Origin: Candidatus Thorarchaeota archaeon
GTDB lineage: Archaea; Asgardarchaeota; Thorarchaeia; Thorarchaeales; Thorarchaeaceae
Length of the DNA: 8,076 nucleotides
Assembly: GCA_029855925.1 (NCBI GenBank)
Contig: JAGSHP010000256.1
Span: forward strand, 1-8,076
Direction: 5' to 3'
In this document: piece by piece, positions 1 through 7,096 of the stretch
Position numbering within the stretch: position 1 is the first letter of the stretch
Layout of the letters: each line of letters opens with the position of its first letter
Translations under genes and position numbers: made by a program
Notes under the pieces: generated by a model
What the model saw: only the letters and a program-made list of their open reading frames with translations
Told to the model about the DNA's origin: nothing
The model's database searches: none

Positions 1-22
1 CTATCACTAGGGGAACCAACCC

Positions 23-973
23 ATGCGCCGCAAGAGCCACCGAACTCACAATGATAGCCGTTTAGAGAACATATTCATCTCTGTAAATGCGGCGTCGATA
101 GTGGCGATACTGCTGTATGGCATCTTCTTCATCGGGTATATGCTTGCAAATCCTGACCTCATATCGGCGCTCCAAGCGGCCATCAATAATGGCGACGTTG
201 CCTCGCTTCAGCAGACCCTCGAAACAATCGATGCTGGCGTGATGAGTGTCACTGGTTGGGTGCGGTTGGCTCTGGGGTTAGGTCTCTTCTTTCTCTCGTT
301 CCTCTTCATGGTCAATATCGGTGGTATGATCTTCTCGGTGTTTGTGCATCGTCCCTTCACGGCTGGCGGTCCTGTGACAAGGAGTTTCCTTCGACTTAGC
401 ATATCACGGTTCTACCTGAGTATGAAACTCTTGCTCTTTATTGCATTGTACAAGGCCGCAGGTCTTCGAGGATTGATGATCATCCGAGAGTTCTTCCCGG
501 GCAACCCACTTTTGGGAGTCAGCTTCTTCCTCAACGGCGTGCTTAACTTGAGCACGCTGATAGTTCTTGCAAGCGTCATCAAGGTCGTTGTCTACGAGGT
601 TCGACGCTACGAGGTGCTCATGGAACAGAACAGACAGCACGTACTCGAGTCGCTGGACGAGTTCATCAGGAGATGGAAGAACAACTCCATTATTCTCGAG
701 GAGGGGCGATTCTCCAAGGATCCGGGTTACGTTCGAGCAAAGCTGGAGGATGCCACGAGGGACATGCGGACGGACCTTAGGCTGCTCGAGTCCGCGAAGA
801 GCAATCTCATTCAGCTTGCGACACCGAGCAATATTATCCGTAAGCTACTCCTGACATTCATTGGTATTGTCGTGCTACAGATGCTTACGGATGCAATATT
901 CTACATAGGCTGGGGGAACGTTCTATCATTCATTATAGGGCTTCTAGTGCAGAACGGATGGACGGTGATCTAA
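23..973 (+). CDS. Uncharacterised five-segment membrane protein with cytoplasmic helical domain, partner of ParA-like ATPase
   Basis: This 316-residue protein matches no family I recognise. The sequence shows a basic N-terminus (RRKSHR), hydrophobic segments near residues 18-42, 79-108, 133-153, 162-190 and 275-309, and a strongly charged, helix-prone stretch at about 191-270 rich in Arg, Glu and Leu. The positive-inside rule would put the N-terminus and the 191-270 region in the cytoplasm, where the latter could bind a soluble partner. The last hydrophobic block is long and could be one segment plus a re-entrant part. The ATG at 23 follows a weak AGGGGA about 8 bases upstream. The stop codon TAA overlaps the ATG of the next gene, so the two are almost certainly translated together. 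I infer that it is the membrane anchor or effector of the downstream ATPase; this rests on gene arrangement only. No promoter can be seen in the 22 bases before it. Confidence 0.85.
   Translation: MRRKSHRTHNDSRLENIFISVNAASIVAILLYGIFFIGYMLANPDLISALQAAINNGDVASLQQTLETIDAGVMSVTGWVRLALGLGLFFLSFLFMVNIGGMIFSVFVHRPFTAGGPVTRSFLRLSISRFYLSMKLLLFIALYKAAGLRGLMIIREFFPGNPLLGVSFFLNGVLNLSTLIVLASVIKVVVYEVRRYEVLMEQNRQHVLESLDEFIRRWKNNSIILEEGRFSKDPGYVRAKLEDATRDMRTDLRLLESAKSNLIQLATPSNIIRKLLLTFIGIVVLQMLTDAIFYIGWGNVLSFIIGLLVQNGWTVI
964..969 (+). promoter_or_regulatory. Ribosome binding site GGTGAT that fixes the start of the ParA-like gene
   Basis: GGTGAT is the exact complement of ATCACC near the archaeal 16S rRNA 3' end and sits 3 bases before the ATG at 973. 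It lies inside the last codons of the membrane protein gene. An in-frame ATG at 958 would place this site inside the coding region, so 973 is the better start. Confidence 0.6.
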
Positions 974-2040
974 TGAAGATAAATGCGCCACAGACAGTAA
1001 TAGTTAGTAGCAACAAAGGGGGCAGTGGTAAGACCCCAATTTCCATTGCGCTGGCAATTTGGGGGCTATCTCAGGACCCACCATTGCGAGTATTGGCAAT
1101 TGATATCAACCACACGAATCAGGACCTCTTCCAAGCACTGAAGGACCTTCGACTTGAAGGTGACCGCGCATTCGAGACCGCGTTCTCTCTGCCGCACATC
1201 GACACAGCCTACTACCTACCCCTGAGCGAGAATCTACATCTTGTCCGCCAACGAGAGTTTCTGCCGCTGTCGACAGAGCATATCATCGAACTCATTGAGG
1301 AGTCCACAACCAGCTATGCAAAGGAGCGCAGTGTTGCCCCATTCGAACCCGATCTCATTGTGGTCGATGGCAACTACTGCTTCCCGAGCTACCGCGTCAG
1401 CGCAAGAACCAGACTCTCAGTTCCGCCATTCATCATCATGAACATCTGGAGCATAACGAGCCCGCATGAGCTCACGATCCCAAGTGCCTACCGAAACACC
1501 ATCAACAGTTACAAGGCGGTCTTTGATGATCCTACATGGGACTCTTCGCATTTCATTCACATATTCTCGGTGCTTGAGAAAGACAGAAGCATCTCATCCG
1601 AGTTCTCGCGTCTCGTTCGAATCCAGCGAGAGATCTATACAGTCCCGGGTTCTGATGACCTGGCCGGACTCTACAAAGAGCGCGCGAAGTCGACAACTGT
1701 TCGTGTCGAGGGATACGCATTTGACCAGATTCAGCGCGAGGTCTTCTCACCCCTGCTGGCGGAGCTCGACTCGCTGATGACCGAGGACCCAAAGAGCTAT
1801 ACTGAGGACGTCATCAACGCAAGATGGATCGAGCGGGTCAATGTGTTCCTCACCAAACACAAGACGTTCCCGCTCAATGTTCTTCCGCTGCCACACTACT
1901 ATCCCTTCCTCCGGAAAGCTGTCATCGACATGATATTGCGGAGAAGTTTGACTCTTGACGAGATGAGTTCCATGCTGGGTTCCTTCTACACGTGGATGGA
2001 CCTCTTCCTATCACGATATTTCGCAGTCGAGCATTCATAG
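973..2040 (+). CDS. ParA/MinD-family deviant Walker A ATPase
   Basis: This 355-residue P-loop ATPase belongs to the SIMIBI class (ParA/MinD/Soj). It shows the deviant Walker A motif KGGSGKT at residues 15-21, with signature Lys15 and P-loop Lys20. A Walker A' strand, VLAIDIN, lies at about 40-46 (Asp44), and a Walker B strand, DLIVVD, at 127-132. A later strand, IMNIWSIT, fits the position where ParA proteins carry the post-Walker-B switch strand. Family members dimerise on ATP and position DNA, protein clusters or membrane complexes. Here the A' motif continues HTNQD instead of the usual D-x-D-P-Q, so the partner surface may differ. The last 100 or so residues have no match I recognise, and no MinD-like C-terminal amphipathic helix is evident. 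The start at 973 overlaps the stop of the upstream membrane protein gene (TAATG). I infer an ATPase-plus-membrane-partner module; the cargo is unknown. Confidence 0.9.
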   Translation: MKINAPQTVIVSSNKGGSGKTPISIALAIWGLSQDPPLRVLAIDINHTNQDLFQALKDLRLEGDRAFETAFSLPHIDTAYYLPLSENLHLVRQREFLPLSTEHIIELIEESTTSYAKERSVAPFEPDLIVVDGNYCFPSYRVSARTRLSVPPFIIMNIWSITSPHELTIPSAYRNTINSYKAVFDDPTWDSSHFIHIFSVLEKDRSISSEFSRLVRIQREIYTVPGSDDLAGLYKERAKSTTVRVEGYAFDQIQREVFSPLLAELDSLMTEDPKSYTEDVINARWIERVNVFLTKHKTFPLNVLPLPHYYPFLRKAVIDMILRRSLTLDEMSSMLGSFYTWMDLFLSRYFAVEHS

Positions 2041-2111
2041 CTGGAGACCGCGAGGGGTTGCCAGCAGCAGTGCACTTCTGGAGGCTGCATGCCCTAAGAA
2101 GCAGCGGTCCT
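2041..2111. other. Convergent intergenic spacer with short inverted repeats
   Basis: This is the 71-base gap between two converging genes. It holds GACCGC at 2046-2051 and its complement GCGGTC at 2104-2109, enclosing the 8-base palindrome AGTGCACT at 2069-2076. A role as a two-way terminator is possible by position. There is no T-run on either strand, so I do not call a terminator. Confidence 0.3.
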
Positions 2112-3446
2112 CTATGTTTCGTCAGGTGCCTTGCGTCTAAGGAACCGCTCTATCTTTGTCTTCAGCAGAAGCGGCAGAGGGATTGCTACCAGCGTGTCTT
2201 CCTGATCTCCGGGGCACGCCAACTCAGACCCAGCTCGTGCTGGAGCGGGTTCATCGGCATTGACTCGTCCCAACCAGCCAACCACGACAAATGCGGAAGC
2301 ACTAATCTGAACTAGGGGCACATACAGCGTCAATGGAGTACTTGCGGGAAAAATCAACACAAGTAGGACTCCGGAGAGAATGAGAAGCCACAGTGACATG
2401 ATGGTTGCTGCAATGAGTCTTCGCGTTGTGATCTTTCTCTGCAAGTATCTTAAGAATTGGTCAATGAACAGAAGGTCGCCCGAGATCATGATGAGCAGTG
2501 AATAGGCTGACATAACTATCCATATGGCTGAAAAGTAACCTTCACTTGGAGTGTAAGAAACCCTCGAAAACATTGTCCAGAAGGAGAAGGACATATCTGC
2601 GGTACCCAGACCGAATATTGACAGAAGGGACGCAGATGCTAGTGCTGTAACAAGGACAAGACCTGGTATGCATCGCTTCATCTTTGAAAGGAGCTGAAGA
2701 GAACGATGCGTATCTTGATGTGACCTATCGGCGGACAAAACAGTGTGATTCATTCGCTTCTTCGAACTTGCTGTATTGAACTGATAGAAGACTTCTGGGA
2801 ATAGCACCAATAGGAATGATAGAAGCGTCGCATACGCTCCGAAGACATATGCTTCATATCCAACCCTTTCTGAAGAAGTGTACATTGCCAGAATATTATA
2901 ATAAGGCCACACAAAGGCCGCAGTGATCAGAATCAGCAGTGGTGCAATCACGTCCTTGAAAAGGGATGGCAAGGAGTCTGCGAGATCTTGGCTCCTTCTC
3001 TTGTGCCTGTAGAAGAGAATTGAACCAGAAATCACGAATACCAAAGCGACGAGTAGCGGATCTGTCGTAAAGGGCACGTCAGCGCTGGCAAGGAAAGGCA
3101 CGGTTAAGATTGAAAACAGTATTGTCGTGAAAAAGCACAGGTAAGCAAAAGTCATTGAACCAAATTGTCGACCGCGCATTCGCGTCCTGTATCTATACCA
3201 GATGACAGGTAGACTGACAATTAATAGGGGAGTCACAAGTTGGCTATCAAGTGTGAAGGTCGTATGGAAGAGGTGGAATGAGTAGAACAGGCCTTGCGCA
3301 AATACGGCACTTGGAACAATTGTGTCTGACGGGACGTAGATTAACACATATGGCACTAGCAGCACAAGCAGTACCTGCAATACTGCAATCGTTAGAGCTA
3401 AGAGCCTCTCCTTGTTCTCAGAGGCTTGAGCATTTTCAACAGTCAT
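2112..3446 (-). CDS. Uncharacterised polytopic membrane protein, about ten transmembrane segments
   Basis: This 444-residue integral membrane protein belongs to no family I recognise. Hydrophobic segments lie near residues 16-38, 68-86, 98-120, 130-147, 165-186, 199-222, 259-281, 304-327, 342-366 and 372-393. They are separated by basic loops at about 87-95 and 147-152 and by a longer hydrophilic loop at 223-258 rich in Ser, Lys and His. The final 50 residues are soluble, with an acidic/Pro/Ala part followed by a basic tail. Transporter, transferase or structural roles are all open, and I see no conserved catalytic motif. The ATG at 3446 is preferred to an in-frame GTG at 3455 because AGGTG lies 6 bases before the ATG and the GTG is part of that site. 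The gene converges on the ParA-like gene and appears to be transcribed alone. Confidence 0.8.
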   Translation of the reverse strand: MTVENAQASENKERLLALTIAVLQVLLVLLVPYVLIYVPSDTIVPSAVFAQGLFYSFHLFHTTFTLDSQLVTPLLIVSLPVIWYRYRTRMRGRQFGSMTFAYLCFFTTILFSILTVPFLASADVPFTTDPLLVALVFVISGSILFYRHKRRSQDLADSLPSLFKDVIAPLLILITAAFVWPYYNILAMYTSSERVGYEAYVFGAYATLLSFLLVLFPEVFYQFNTASSKKRMNHTVLSADRSHQDTHRSLQLLSKMKRCIPGLVLVTALASASLLSIFGLGTADMSFSFWTMFSRVSYTPSEGYFSAIWIVMSAYSLLIMISGDLLFIDQFLRYLQRKITTRRLIAATIMSLWLLILSGVLLVLIFPASTPLTLYVPLVQISASAFVVVGWLGRVNADEPAPARAGSELACPGDQEDTLVAIPLPLLLKTKIERFLRRKAPDET

Positions 3447-3741
3447 CTCCCACACCTAACATTATGACTTGGGTCAAATGAAGGCAGAAGCCGCAGCAAG
3501 ACTTGCAATCTGCCACCTCGCCGACGAGATCATTCTTTCCTTTTGGAGAGACCCAGTTCATTCACGTTGGCAAACAATAGATAATCATTCACATATCGTG
3601 GATTACGTACTAGTACAGTCGATAATCTGTGAGAGTACGGTGTGACCCCGAATTTCTTCCATCATCTCAAACCGCAGCATCCTACCTCGCTGTTTGCAGG
3701 TCGTTGGAATCTACTCTATCATCCGAGTCCTCGCCCAGTTC
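3447..3741. other. Spacer of about 295 bases upstream of the polytopic membrane protein gene
   Basis: It must carry the promoter of the minus-strand gene starting at 3446 and the 3' end of the esterase transcript. I find no convincing TATA box; the best AT-rich minus-strand stretch is ATTATCTATT at about 3574-3583. There is a perfect 10-base palindrome GTACTAGTAC at 3607-3616. A short minus-strand hairpin CTCG-TCGG-CGAG lies at about 3518-3529. A speculative 41-codon Cys-containing frame runs 3561-3436 on the minus strand (see findings). No tRNA, terminator T-run or larger gene is visible. Confidence 0.5.
3453..3457 (-). promoter_or_regulatory. Ribosome binding site AGGTG deciding the start at 3446
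   Basis: On the minus strand AGGTG lies 6 bases before the ATG at 3446 and pairs with the archaeal anti-SD core CACCT. The competing GTG start (3455-3453) is formed by the last bases of this same site, which argues against it. Confidence 0.55.
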
Positions 3742-4830
3742 TCACCTTTTGGTTTCAAGCTGGATGTCAGGTTGACTGGGCCTGTCAGTTGCAAGGACTT
3801 GGGCGCCCAGAGATGATTCGAGATGGAAGTCCTGCGATGCCGCCTTCCGGTGGAGCAGAGGAGGACTGTTCAACATGGTACTCCTCGAGTGATTCTTGAA
3901 AAAGCTCCATATGACCTGATTTGCATCAATATCGTAGCTCGTCTTGCCTACTGTTGCCTCAGGCAGGTATTGAACGCCGCCTGGCCATGTGTGGCCACCA
4001 CCCTCCACCGCGTACAGAATGACCTCCGAATCGTCTGTCCCATTACCATACTCCTCTCGGTACACGCGAGTACCATCATCAGGGTCTCTATCCGGCTCCC
4101 ATGTACTTGTTGCATTCTCAGAGCAGTTATTGTGGTGAACCCAGAAGTTGACCGAGTCATTCACCGATAGAACCTCGCCCAAATCCAGGTCTCCGAAATG
4201 AATCTGTCCGCCCTCCCATGGGACAAGTGGATCATCGATGCCGTTCATCATGAGAACAGGAACTGGTTCAGTCGGAGAGCATTGGGTGGAGAAGTTGGCT
4301 AGCATCGACCCGTCCACAGGCGCAATCGCCGCGATTCTATCGGAGAGCTCGCAAGCCAATCGGAAGCTCATCAGTGCACCGTTCGAAATCCCGGTGACGT
4401 AGACTCTGTTCAGATCTATGGGTCTCTCGGAGGCAATCTTGTCGATCAGTGCTGATATGAACCCAACATCATCGATATCCTCGCGTTGAGAACGATACCT
4501 GTCGAGACCCCTGCCGTCATTCCAATTCCCCTCGACTGCATCCGGATAGACGACGACAAATCCCTCCTCATCCGCCAAGTCATTGAATCCGCCCCCCGTG
4601 AGCCTTATCATCCCAGCCCCTGTACCTCCGCCTCCGTGTAGTGCGATGAGAAGCGGTACTGGCGTGGTCTCATTATGTGATGCGGGATAGATACAATAGG
4701 TTCGTTCCAGTCCATCAACTGTGATACTCTCGGAGTTCTCGCAGTTCGTCGTCCTATATCTGAATATTATCAATGCACTTGCGCTCAGAATCAGTAGGAC
4801 TATGACTATCAGTCCCTTCTTCCTATTCAT
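3742..4830 (-). CDS. Exported, membrane-anchored alpha/beta-hydrolase, polyhydroxybutyrate depolymerase/feruloyl esterase (LpqC-like) family
   Basis: A 362-residue serine esterase. Residues 5-23 form one hydrophobic stretch after a basic start (MNRKK), so it is a signal peptide or N-terminal anchor and the enzyme acts outside the cell. In order it shows the oxyanion-loop motif HGGGGTG (65-71), the nucleophile elbow GISNG with Ser149, the GIDDPLVPW motif with likely catalytic Asp200, and GGGHTWPGG with catalytic His280. This spacing is typical of the COG3509 group, which cleaves polyesters, acetyl esters or feruloyl esters; the substrate cannot be told here. Seven N-x-S/T sites and five Cys residues fit an extracytoplasmic protein. 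The family fold should end near FFKNH (310-314). The last 46 or so residues are extra and low in hydrophobic character. GGGAG 8 bases before the ATG at 4830 supports this start over an in-frame GTG at 4857. It probably belongs to the ABC transporter unit upstream. Confidence 0.88.
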   Translation of the reverse strand: MNRKKGLIVIVLLILSASALIIFRYRTTNCENSESITVDGLERTYCIYPASHNETTPVPLLIALHGGGGTGAGMIRLTGGGFNDLADEEGFVVVYPDAVEGNWNDGRGLDRYRSQREDIDDVGFISALIDKIASERPIDLNRVYVTGISNGALMSFRLACELSDRIAAIAPVDGSMLANFSTQCSPTEPVPVLMMNGIDDPLVPWEGGQIHFGDLDLGEVLSVNDSVNFWVHHNNCSENATSTWEPDRDPDDGTRVYREEYGNGTDDSEVILYAVEGGGHTWPGGVQYLPEATVGKTSYDIDANQVIWSFFKNHSRSTMLNSPPLLHRKAASQDFHLESSLGAQVLATDRPSQPDIQLETKR

Positions 4831-4838
4831 CGGAGTCT

Positions 4839-4843
4839 CTCCC
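4839..4843 (-). promoter_or_regulatory. Ribosome binding site GGGAG of the esterase gene
   Basis: GGGAG on the minus strand is 8 bases before the ATG at 4830. The ATG start puts the basic MNRKK directly before the hydrophobic export segment, as expected for a signal sequence. The GTG at 4857 would add nine residues with no role in a signal peptide. Confidence 0.45.
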
Positions 4844-4946
4844 GGTCCCTTTACCACTCCATTCCTATTATGATTTTAGTACGCCCATATCCAGACCGAT
4901 GCCAGATCCTCTAGGGTGCTTGTTGATAGGACAGGCAATCCGGATG

Positions 4947-5852
4947 CTATGCGTCCACCACACTTCCCTCTCTATCGCCGTTCCAAGTACCCCTACTGGC
5001 GTATGACTCTGGGTTCTCTTTGAACTTCTCTAGGCATCCTCGCGAGCAGAAGTAGTAGTTCTTTCCATTGTGCTCTGCTCTCAGGATTGTGGACTTTGTC
5101 ACCAGCATCAGGCAGACAGGATCAATCATGTATCCATCCGACCATCTCACGCTTATCTTACCGTCTTCCAACCACAGCACACGGTCAGCCAGATCACGAA
5201 TTCGCATATCATGAGTTGCGATAATCACCGTCTTCCCGTGATTCTTGGCAGTTCTCTTGAGCAATTCCACGACATGATGACCAGTCTTTGAGTCGAGATT
5301 TGCTGTTGGTTCGTCTGCAAGGATTATCTGAGGGTCGTTAGCAAGGGCCCTAGCGATTGCCACACGCTGTTGTTCGCCCCCGCTCATCTGGCTCGGCAGA
5401 TGGCTCGTGCGTTCCTTCAGTCCCACTTGTTCCAAGAGATGCAGGGCTCGTTCCTTTGCGGCGCGCCCCTTGATGCCTGCAAGGTTCAGCACGAGTTCTA
5501 CGTTCTGTGAGGACGTGAGCCCCGCGAGCAGGTTGGGTGTCTGAAAGATGAAACCGATCTCACTCCGACGTAGCTTGGAGAGGTCAGCCTTCGATAGACC
5601 TTCAAGATGCCTGCCATTGACAATGATATCGCCAGACGTAGGCGTCAGCAATGCCCCAATGAGTTGAATCAATGTGGTCTTTCCGGAGCCAGACGGGCCC
5701 ATAATGACAACTATCTCTCCTCTCTCAACATGGAGAAACACGTCATCGACGGCGGTCACAGCAGTGTACTTGGTCCCATACGTCTTGGTGACGTTGTACA
5801 GTTCGATCGCCCAGTCCGTAGATTCTCCAGATGATTGGTCGGTGATCGTCAC
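4947..5852 (-). CDS. ABC transporter ATPase (LolD/MacB type) with C-terminal YHS metal-binding domain
   Basis: A 301-residue fusion. Residues 16-235 form a complete ABC nucleotide-binding domain of the LolD/MacB/FtsE group: Walker A GPSGSGKTT (52-60), Q-loop Gln104 in FQTPNLL, signature MSGGEQQR (156-163), Walker B IILADEPT (176-183), D-loop NLD (185-187) and switch His214. Residues 243-285 form a YHS domain: DPVC near its start (Cys247), then YYFCSRGC (Cys269, Cys273) and the closing KFKENPESY. YHS domains are known from copper- and heavy-metal-related proteins, where the cysteines bind the metal. The ATPase pairs with the permease encoded two bases upstream. I infer transport or stress export gated by or directed at a metal; the YHS part could be a sensor or chaperone. 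The start is GTG, supported by a strong GGAGGT 6 bases before it. Confidence 0.95.
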   Translation of the reverse strand: MTITDQSSGESTDWAIELYNVTKTYGTKYTAVTAVDDVFLHVERGEIVVIMGPSGSGKTTLIQLIGALLTPTSGDIIVNGRHLEGLSKADLSKLRRSEIGFIFQTPNLLAGLTSSQNVELVLNLAGIKGRAAKERALHLLEQVGLKERTSHLPSQMSGGEQQRVAIARALANDPQIILADEPTANLDSKTGHHVVELLKRTAKNHGKTVIIATHDMRIRDLADRVLWLEDGKISVRWSDGYMIDPVCLMLVTKSTILRAEHNGKNYYFCSRGCLEKFKENPESYASRGTWNGDREGSVVDA

Positions 5853-5854
5853 TC

Positions 5855-6964
5855 TTATACCTCCTTGAAGACTAGGGCTGGGTCTATGGCTGCTATCTTT
5901 CTGGCCGGCAAGATAGACGCAACAACACCCGTCAGAATACCCAATATTGAGACCCAGAATATCATGTCTGGGGTTATGCTCACAATGAACTCGGGAACGA
6001 ATACCTGGAGAACAGAGATGAGCGGCGGTATAACGGCAGCACCTGCAGCAAATCCAAGCAACGACACAATGATTGCCTGTTCCAGCACAACTCTATAGAC
6101 TTGAAGATTCGTGGCTCCTACAGCCTTCAGGATTCCATATTCCTTTGCCTTGTCCATGGTGAGGCTATAGAGAAGCACGCCGATCACTTGAATCCCAACC
6201 AGCAGTCCGATTGCACTTAGTAGATAGAAGATGGGCACGAAGCCACCCAAGATCTCGTCCTTGTAAGCCTTCGCGGTCTCATCAGACGTGCTGGCTGAAA
6301 CATCGGGTAAAGCGGTCTCAATGTTGTCGACTACTTGCTGTAGTGTGTATCCTGTTTCAATCGTAACCAAGAAGTAGTTAGTGACACCCTCAAGTATCAG
6401 CGCCTTTGCATCATCAAACGTTATGAAGACCATGTATGCTATCATCAAGTTAGTCTTGTCCGAGATGCCGACGATTTGAAAGTCCTTCCCCGAGAATGTC
6501 AGGTTCCCGCCCACCTCCAAGTTCTGTTTCTGTGCAAGAGCCTTGTCTATGATTATCTCACCATCGTTGACCTCAGATTTGCCGGCTATGACACTCCATG
6601 GACCCCCGAGACCCGTCTCGATATCGTAACCGTTGATGTATAGCAACACCTTCTCGTCGTGGATCTTCGTTGAGAGCGGGGTGCGAATGAGCGGGACAGC
6701 CTCCCTCACTCCGTCGACCTGCGTAAGATTATCCTGTATTGACATTGGAAGGAGAGAGGGACTATGAAATGAGCCACTGGATCCCTTTGATGTGACCCAG
6801 AGGTCTGAACCAGCGCCAGTGATCATGTCATCCATCATGGTCGAAAAGGCCTGATTGAGTCCGACCATGGTCAGTATGAGAAAGACGCTGAGGACGACCC
6901 CTCCCACACTCACAATAACTTTTGACTTTGCGTGAGCCAAGTTCCTTAACGCTACATCAACCAT
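5855..6964 (-). CDS. ABC transporter permease, FtsX/MacB (type VII-like) family
   Basis: A permease of 369 residues from the ATG at 6964. The layout is that of the family: a first membrane helix at about residues 15-37, a large extracytoplasmic MacB-type periplasmic-core-like domain at about 40-235, then three helices at about 243-270, 292-320 and 332-353. The coupling helix shows the typical KEYGILKAVGATNLQVYRVV text at about 274-293, and the end ARKIAAIDPALVFKEV is the usual FtsX C-terminus. Such permeases use ATP hydrolysis on the inside for mechanical work or extrusion of lipids, peptides or toxic compounds; they are not classic importers. The ATPase follows after two bases, and two copies of each would form the complex. 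The start is uncertain: an in-frame GTG at 6973 has GGAG 12 bases upstream, while the ATG at 6964 gives the usual short cytoplasmic N-terminus MVDVALRNL. Confidence 0.93.
   Translation of the reverse strand: MVDVALRNLAHAKSKVIVSVGGVVLSVFLILTMVGLNQAFSTMMDDMITGAGSDLWVTSKGSSGSFHSPSLLPMSIQDNLTQVDGVREAVPLIRTPLSTKIHDEKVLLYINGYDIETGLGGPWSVIAGKSEVNDGEIIIDKALAQKQNLEVGGNLTFSGKDFQIVGISDKTNLMIAYMVFITFDDAKALILEGVTNYFLVTIETGYTLQQVVDNIETALPDVSASTSDETAKAYKDEILGGFVPIFYLLSAIGLLVGIQVIGVLLYSLTMDKAKEYGILKAVGATNLQVYRVVLEQAIIVSLLGFAAGAAVIPPLISVLQVFVPEFIVSITPDMIFWVSILGILTGVVASILPARKIAAIDPALVFKEV
5859..5864 (-). promoter_or_regulatory. Strong ribosome binding site GGAGGT for the ABC-YHS ATPase, inside the permease gene end
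   Basis: GGAGGT on the minus strand lies 6 bases before the GTG at 5852 and within the last codons (K-E-V-stop) of the permease gene. It confirms the GTG start and shows translational linkage of the two transporter genes. Confidence 0.7.
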
Positions 6965-7000
6965 CTCAAACACTTGTTGACATAACTCCGCTCATGTGTC

Positions 7001-7025
7001 TTAAATGTATCGACGTGGATATATT
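7001..7025 (-). promoter_or_regulatory. Possible TATA-box region of the transporter operon
   Basis: Two AT-rich minus-strand elements stand before the permease gene: AATATAT at 7019-7025 and ACATTTAA at 7001-7008. With transcription starting about 25 bases downstream, the first gives a leader of about 30 bases and the second nearly none. Neither is a consensus box, so the call is tentative. Confidence 0.3.
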
Positions 7026-7096
7026 CTCTGGGTCCGTATCAAGCCTCAGTCATTCGCAAGGGAGTTGGCAGTTTCAGATGGCTGAAAATGCAAATG

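Noticed and set aside
1..10. Possible end of an upstream gene (reading ...Y-H-stop with TAG at 8-10)
   Set aside because: Only two codons are visible; this cannot be told from chance.
2046..2109. Two-way terminator from GACCGC...GCGGTC between the converging genes
   Set aside because: Arms of only six pairs, 52 bases apart, and no T-run on either strand.
3642..3899. 85-codon plus-strand frame
   Set aside because: It mostly lies opposite the esterase C-terminus, has no ribosome binding site, and its protein has no domain-like pattern. It is a shadow of the opposite strand.
5070..5291. Plus-strand frame opposite the ABC ATPase, and similar frames opposite the permease and esterase
   Set aside because: All lie opposite strongly supported genes and carry no recognisable domains or start signals.
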